From Bimastos eiseni (Eukaryota > Annelida > Clitellata > Crassiclitellata > Lumbricidae), in contig OY365814.1 in assembly GCA_959347315.1 (NCBI GenBank), forward strand, positions 26,751,856 to 26,815,855: a stretch of 64,000 bases of DNA, given 5' to 3'. Position numbers and translations under genes: made by a program. The stretch's first letter is position 1. Every line of letters starts with the position of its first letter. The notes under the pieces were generated by a model. That model made no database searches, had not been told where the DNA came from, and saw only the letters and a program-made list of their open reading frames with translations. Below, piece after piece: positions 59,301 through 64,000 of this stretch.

Positions 59301-62300
59301 GATATCTAGATGCAGATGTACATCGTCACTAAGCTATGCTTTAATAACAGCGTTACTTGTAGTATTACGACAACAAGAACTGATTGAATACACGATTATG
59401 CATGCATACATACATCGTAAGTTTTGGATTAGGGCTGTACTGAATATTCGCTTTGTATTCGCTTCAGAGCCGAGTAGTGGGCCAAATAGCCATTCAGTAT
59501 TCAGCCGAATAGTAGAGGTTGGACCGAATACGAATATTGATCACGTAACATATGTTTCTATCCAAGCGGCGGCTGCTATACCTGGTAGACTGAAGTGACT
59601 TTCTACACCCTCGACCATGGTATTGCAGCATCAGGCATCTCATTTCTAAGTTCAGTGAAATTTGCTCCATTCCAAGTTAACACAAACTATCAGAAGGATG
59701 TAAAAATTACATGTATTTAACTGTTTACCTTTTAGTTTATGTTTCAAATTTACTGATATGAAACTTTTGCTTTAGAAATTTGTCGTAGACCTACTTTGCA
59801 CACTATTTGCATTCGCAGTCAGCCGAATAGTTGGTCCAATTATTCGTATTCGGCCGAATAGTGAAAATCACCTATTTGGTACAGCACTATTTTGGATACC
59901 TTGAAAAGGCACTAAATAAATTTAAGTAATGAATTGGTATTTCAGGTAAGCAGAGGTACGCTGTTGGGTTCCCTGATGCAGTTGTCTTGTGTAAAAGTCT
60001 ATTTACATTGTATCATGACTTAGCAGGCATCCCAGATTGCCTGCTCGCAAAAGGTCAATTCAACACCATTTCATGTTGTGGCAACAAACCACGTTGCAAG
60101 ATCTGTTGTTATTGTTTATGAGATCTTATAAGGTGCTACATAAACAGTTAAATATGCGCATACATATGCACATACATCACGCATACCCTTTAGATAGTTG
60201 TGGAAGGAGGTCGACAGTGAGAGTCTCTTCTCCACTCATGATGAGCCACATCAGTAAGCCATCATAGCCTTCATGTTCCAGTTTCCACTGAACAGTTTCA
60301 ATCACAGACTTGCGTGATTTCAGAACTCTGAGCATCTTGAAATGATCCTACAGAAAGGTGAATATTGTTGTAAGAATGGGGCAGAGAGAAGGCAGAAGGA
60401 CAGGGTTCCATACTGCTAGCACCATAAGGTTGACTAATCCTGTTAGGAGGCATTTGTAAAATGAGCAGCAGTACATATGAGCGCCTAGCAGGTTGCTGTA
60501 CAGTAAAGTTTGACTTCTGCTAAACTTGTTAACATCTGTTACTACTCTACCCTGTAATCATACTATGGTTTGTCCATTTGAATTGAACAAATATAAATAT
60601 AAAATAAAAAACCTTTAAAGTAACAAAACTTCTAATTATTCTGAATTTTTGGTTAAGTCACTTAATATCAAAAGCCAAATCGATGCACATGCACTTACAG
60701 AATATGAAATATTTCTTAGATGCCAAAGTAATATGAGGCAAGGCACCAAATAACTGGACATTTATGCCAAAATCTATGTTGAAAAACATGAAGAGAACCG
60801 TCCGTCTTATAACCAGTAGCTGCAATAAGATTTTGCTGTCAACGGAATGGCAATACGTCTTACTATAACACGCTTACGATTAAAGGCAATGCTAGGAATC
60901 GACCAGCAGTAACAACATGTCTTTCTCCAGTTTCAGTTAAGTTTTTAAGAGACCATGAGTTATGAAGTGTTAGCAACTTCATTTTCTCAGACTTGGCATA
61001 CATGAGTGACTTCAAGACATCTCGCACATTGTCTGCTCCTAAACTGAGTTCATAAGACTGTGGAAGAGGAAGGCGGTTACTTCATCGCACAAGACACGAC
61101 CAAACGGTTATTTCAAAATAAGAGTATCTATTGTACTATGCTAATTTAAATCCAAAACAAAAGATCGTAACAGCAAGAGGTGCCTGCTCACATGATAAAT
61201 GAAATCAACCCAAATTAAACAGCTCATAAAAAGAAATGGAAAAAACCTAACCCTTTGCAGTTCATCAGCTGCTGCCAAAGTCATGAATAGCGATACATCA
61301 ACGGCTTTCTTTATCCATTTCTGTGTCTTTTCTCCTTTAAAAAACTTCTCATCTACAAACTCTAGGACAACATCACTCCGATCCTTCAAGTTGTTGCACG
61401 AACCCCAGGATTCAAAACGGTTAGTTTTGCTAGCTTCCTAATGAAAACAGACACAAAAACACAGACATAGATAAGCATAGATAGTCATTCATTACAAAGA
61501 TTTATATAGTGCCCCTACTCGGGAACACTCTCGACCCCAGCGCGGCTGAAAAGGACAGTTCCGGAATAAGCGTAAGAGGAGCCAGAGCAGACCTTGGAGA
61601 ACAAACGCAGTGTCCATTGCATAGTGAGGGACCAGCCACTAAGAAGGCATGCTGCTGCTTAGCAGCTGTGCAGGCAAAAGAGACATGTTGAACCATGGTG
61701 AAAGTGTGGATCGGACAGACATAAACACATTATATCGTGTGGCACAGTGGCCGATCGGTTAGAGCGGTCAGCCCGTAATGTTCAGTGTGGGCTGAGTGAG
61801 CGGGAGTCACTGTGAAGGGACCTTGAGCAAGTCCTTCTCGCACAACTGCTCTGCAGTACAACTGCAATTGTGTCGTCAAGGCATGTGTGCACTTCTGAGC
61901 CAAAAATTTTGGAAGAAGGGCGGTATCAAATTTTGGTGATAAAATAAAATATCAACAAATTCATCACTGCAACTATTTAGTAACATTCTTCTAATTTTCT
62001 AACAAAATAGCAAATTCTAACTTTCTGTGGTCTGATGATCCCATCCATTAACGGTCGTGAACACTGAAAAGACTTTCTCCTGGGTAAAAGAACATTGCTG
62101 CTTTCTGAAATCCTGAAGCTTCCAACAAAGCAAACAATTTGTTATTACACAATAATCTTCTGACCCAGTCTAACACTTAATTGCTTTTGGTGTAATCTGT
62201 CGCCAACAGTGTCTTAAAAAGTTGTGCTATGTTGTGAAAAAGAAATGATTGAATAGCAGCATGCTGAGGATTATAAAGCCTGAAAGGCAAAACGACTGAG

Positions 62301-63326
62301 ATTTTGGAAAATGAACACAAAAGCAGAATAAAAAAAAAAATTACACAAAAAAGAAGTTGGAAAAAGAATGTGTCACATTTTTAAATATGAGAAACAAATG
62401 CTAATTTTTTTTAAATTCTTGAATCGAAGATATACAGTAATATAGTAATAATATATATATGTAAGATATAGAGTAATAATCATTACCGATTGAATTCTGT
62501 CTTGTATATCGATTCACGATGCGTCACTCTGCCAGAATTCTAACAAAAGCATGAAAAATCTTATTTAGAATATTAATATAAAATATGAGAATATGCCAAA
62601 TGTCATAAATTCAAATTAGGTCAATTATATTTGCATGCAGTCAAATTCTTCAATAGACTTGGATTTTGGCAAGTTTCACATTTAATTCAAGAAACAACAA
62701 TATTTCCGTCTGCATAACAGATTCGTCAGATTTGTCCATAAGTTAAATACAATTTAAAATATGCATCACTGCCGGACTTCGACTCTAGCTCTAACTGACA
62801 ACAAGCAATGCAGATCATCCCAGTTCTTGGTTGATGATAACAAAATTTCCGTCTGCATCACAGATTCGTCCATAAATTAATTGCAATTTAAAATATGCAT
62901 CACTACCGGACTTTGACTCGCTCTAACTCAAAATAAGGACTGCAAATCTTCCAAGTTCTTGGTTGATGATCTTGATTTACGGACAAATCTGGTTGAAGGG
63001 TTTTGGAATAAATTGCCCAGTTTTGTGACTTCTTTCAGGGCATGATATAGGTCAGCGAATTGAGAGGTAGAGACTTAAATTCAAGTCATGGCAGAAATAT
63101 GGTTAGAGATGGCTTTTAAGAAGCAAATGTAACATACTTCACAGACTATTTTAAGAAGCCTCTCAAATGGCACTAAAATACCTTCTCATGTATCTGACCG
63201 GAATTCTGTGAACCAATCCGACAGAGTGAATTTGACATTCTGGATCGTTTGACTCTTGAATGATTGGAACTTTAATGTCATGACAAGCGCTTAAAAGAAC
63301 ACATACACCAAAGATTGAATTACTTT
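56386..63326 (-). CDS. multi-exon gene of unknown family
   Basis: Minus-strand exons with matching phases: 63182-63326 (5' edge uncertain), 62022-62112, 61252-61437, 60904-61057, 60755-60819, 60187-60347, 58209-58286 and 57493-57586 (GC-type donor CAG|GCGAGT). A likely last exon is 56386-56503, ending LSNIGVELCSV. Its phase does not join the preceding exon, so one exon is probably missed. The rebuilt product has at least about 290 residues and is soluble and mostly helical-looking, with blocks such as RSDVVLEFVDEKFFKGEKTQ, LGADNVRDVLKSLMYAKSEK, KSVIETVQWKLEHEGYDG and LDYVEAFLCEIAPPRCLLYD. A HEAT/ARM or BTB/BACK-like fold is possible, but I recognise no family. The true start may lie beyond 64000. 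The exon at 60755-60819 is the weakest. Confidence 0.6.
56875..57156. mobile_element. 282-bp hAT-type MITE
   Basis: Ends CAGGAGTGTCAAA and, inverted, CAGGGATGTCAAA. Target duplication TCCCAGAG/TCCAAGAG (56867-56874, 57157-57164, one mismatch). Lies in the last intron of the unknown gene. Confidence 0.85.
57759..58113. mobile_element. 355-bp hAT-type MITE (CAGTGTTCCCTCTAA ends)
   Basis: CAGTGTTCCCTCTAA at the left and, inverted, CAATGTTCCCTCTAA at the right, flanked by CTGGCA on both sides (GCTGGCAC / CCTGGCAA). Confidence 0.85.
59430..59889. mobile_element. 460-bp hAT-type MITE with perfect TSD
   Basis: 8-bp duplication TTTTGGAT (59422-59429, 59890-59897). Ends TAGGGCTGTAC and, inverted, TAGTGCTGTAC. 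Subterminal GGCCGAATA/CAGCCGAATA repeats. Confidence 0.92.
61497..61640 (+). repeat. dispersed TTTATATAGYGCC repeat, copy 4
   Basis: ATTTATATAGTGCCCCTACTC, compare 49612. Confidence 0.6.
61735..61935 (+). mobile_element. tRNA-derived SINE, best copy
   Basis: Head GTGGCACAGTGGCCGATCGG then TTAGAGCGGTCAG (A-box-like), body GGGACCTTGAGCAAGTCCTT, CTGCAATTGTGTCGTCAAGG, tail GGAAGAAGGGCGGTATCAAA. Other copies at 1828, 3288, 10350 and 46220. No functional tRNA fold. Confidence 0.8.
62695..62972. repeat. ~143-bp tandem duplication
   Basis: TTTCCGTCTGCATMACAGATTCGTC, TTTAAAATATGCATCACT and CCAGTTCTTGGTTGATGAT blocks occur twice in order. Confidence 0.9.
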
Positions 63327-63924
63327 CTAAAATTACAAAACCAACATTCATTCATAAAAATTCAGCAAAGAACACATTGACCACTTTCCCTTTATCCTTA
63401 TGCGATGACTAATGCCTTGCATTAAAAAATGTAATTCTTTTAATTTCTCAGCGCCCGCTGAAACCCCGTCAGAGAGACAAGCCAGCATGTGTTGCAACAC
63501 GGCGATCATGCCAGGATTTAAAAATATAAATGCATATGCATGTTCAGTAGTATTAAATTAAATGTATACAAGTTTTTCTTTCAAACTGAAGCAAATATGG
63601 ATTTTACATACAACCATAACGCATAACTTCCAGGGACTCCTTCGAAGTTACACGGCCCAGTTATTAAATGACCTAAATATTCCTTGCCATGGCCAAAGAT
63701 TGGAGATGCATATCCATAGATTGTTGTTCTTCAGTTAATTATAGATAATTGGCCATAATCGATGTAGATTTAGTTCATAAGTCATAAATCTCATAATCAT
63801 GGATTTTACATTTATGATTATTATAGTACATTTCATCATAATTATTATGAACAAAATTTTTGTCGATTCTCATGAACAATCTAACCTATGCTAGATCTGG
63901 GACTAATATTAGTCCCATGCCAGA

Positions 63925-64000
63925 TAATCAAATTTCTATAGCGCCATAAGAGCCAAGCGCAGGGCACCAGCTTATTCATAAGCGCTGCATCAAATCAGAG
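63925..64000 (-). repeat. dispersed CTGGTGCCCT repeat, copy 4 (minus)
   Basis: The reverse complement reads CAGCGCTTATGAATAAGCTGGTGCCCTGCGCTTGG. It runs to the window edge. Confidence 0.7.

Noticed and set aside
62695..62972. CRISPR-like repeat array
   Set aside because: Only two long tandem units in an animal-type sequence; a plain tandem duplication.

Overview
The window looks like nuclear DNA from an animal. Coding sequence is scarce and broken by GT-AG introns. AATAAA signals follow the genes, and most of the DNA is simple repeats, short interspersed repeats, hAT-like miniature transposons with 8-bp target duplications, and LINE 3' fragments. The recognisable genes are general animal genes. 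The repeat style suggests a marine invertebrate, perhaps an echinoderm or another non-vertebrate deuterostome. That placement is a guess, and the species cannot be read from the sequence.

Layout. 1-22 kb is gene-poor and accessory: long microsatellites ((CTGT)n, (CA)n, (GACA)n, (TA)n, (GAY)n), tRNA-like SINEs and an 11-copy dispersed repeat. It also holds a broken protein-like locus at 18.0-20.1 kb. A 1.0-kb element at 2.27-3.28 kb has long terminal inverted repeats, an apparent 6-bp target duplication and three tightly packed, partly convergent small ORFs. 22.2-31.9 kb is a two-exon minus-strand TIS11/ZFP36 (tristetraprolin-family) gene with two CCCH zinc fingers and a probable 4.3-kb 3' UTR. 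32-41 kb is intergenic with transposon remnants. 41.0-43.6 kb is a four-exon plus-strand SLIRP-like RRM gene, rebuilt from exons too short to stand out as ORFs. 44.2-44.8 kb is a LINE reverse-transcriptase tail. 45.1-48.5 kb is a minus-strand DMAC2 (ATP5SL)-like gene with leucine-rich repeats. 51.4 kb carries an intact 72-aa hydrophobic membrane protein among segmental duplications of its 3' flank. 56.4-63.3 kb holds a minus-strand multi-exon gene that I could not name; most of its exon phases chain together.

How the genes relate. SLIRP (mitochondrial mRNA stability) and DMAC2 (complex I assembly) are neighbours and both serve mitochondrial respiration. TIS11 is an mRNA-decay factor, and its own long 3' UTR carries repeated blocks and a Pumilio-like site. 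I see no operons, CRISPR arrays or functional tRNA/rRNA genes.

The most unusual item is the 2265-3281 element. I read it as a miniature deletion derivative of a Polinton/Maverick-like element, which is an inference and not a database match.
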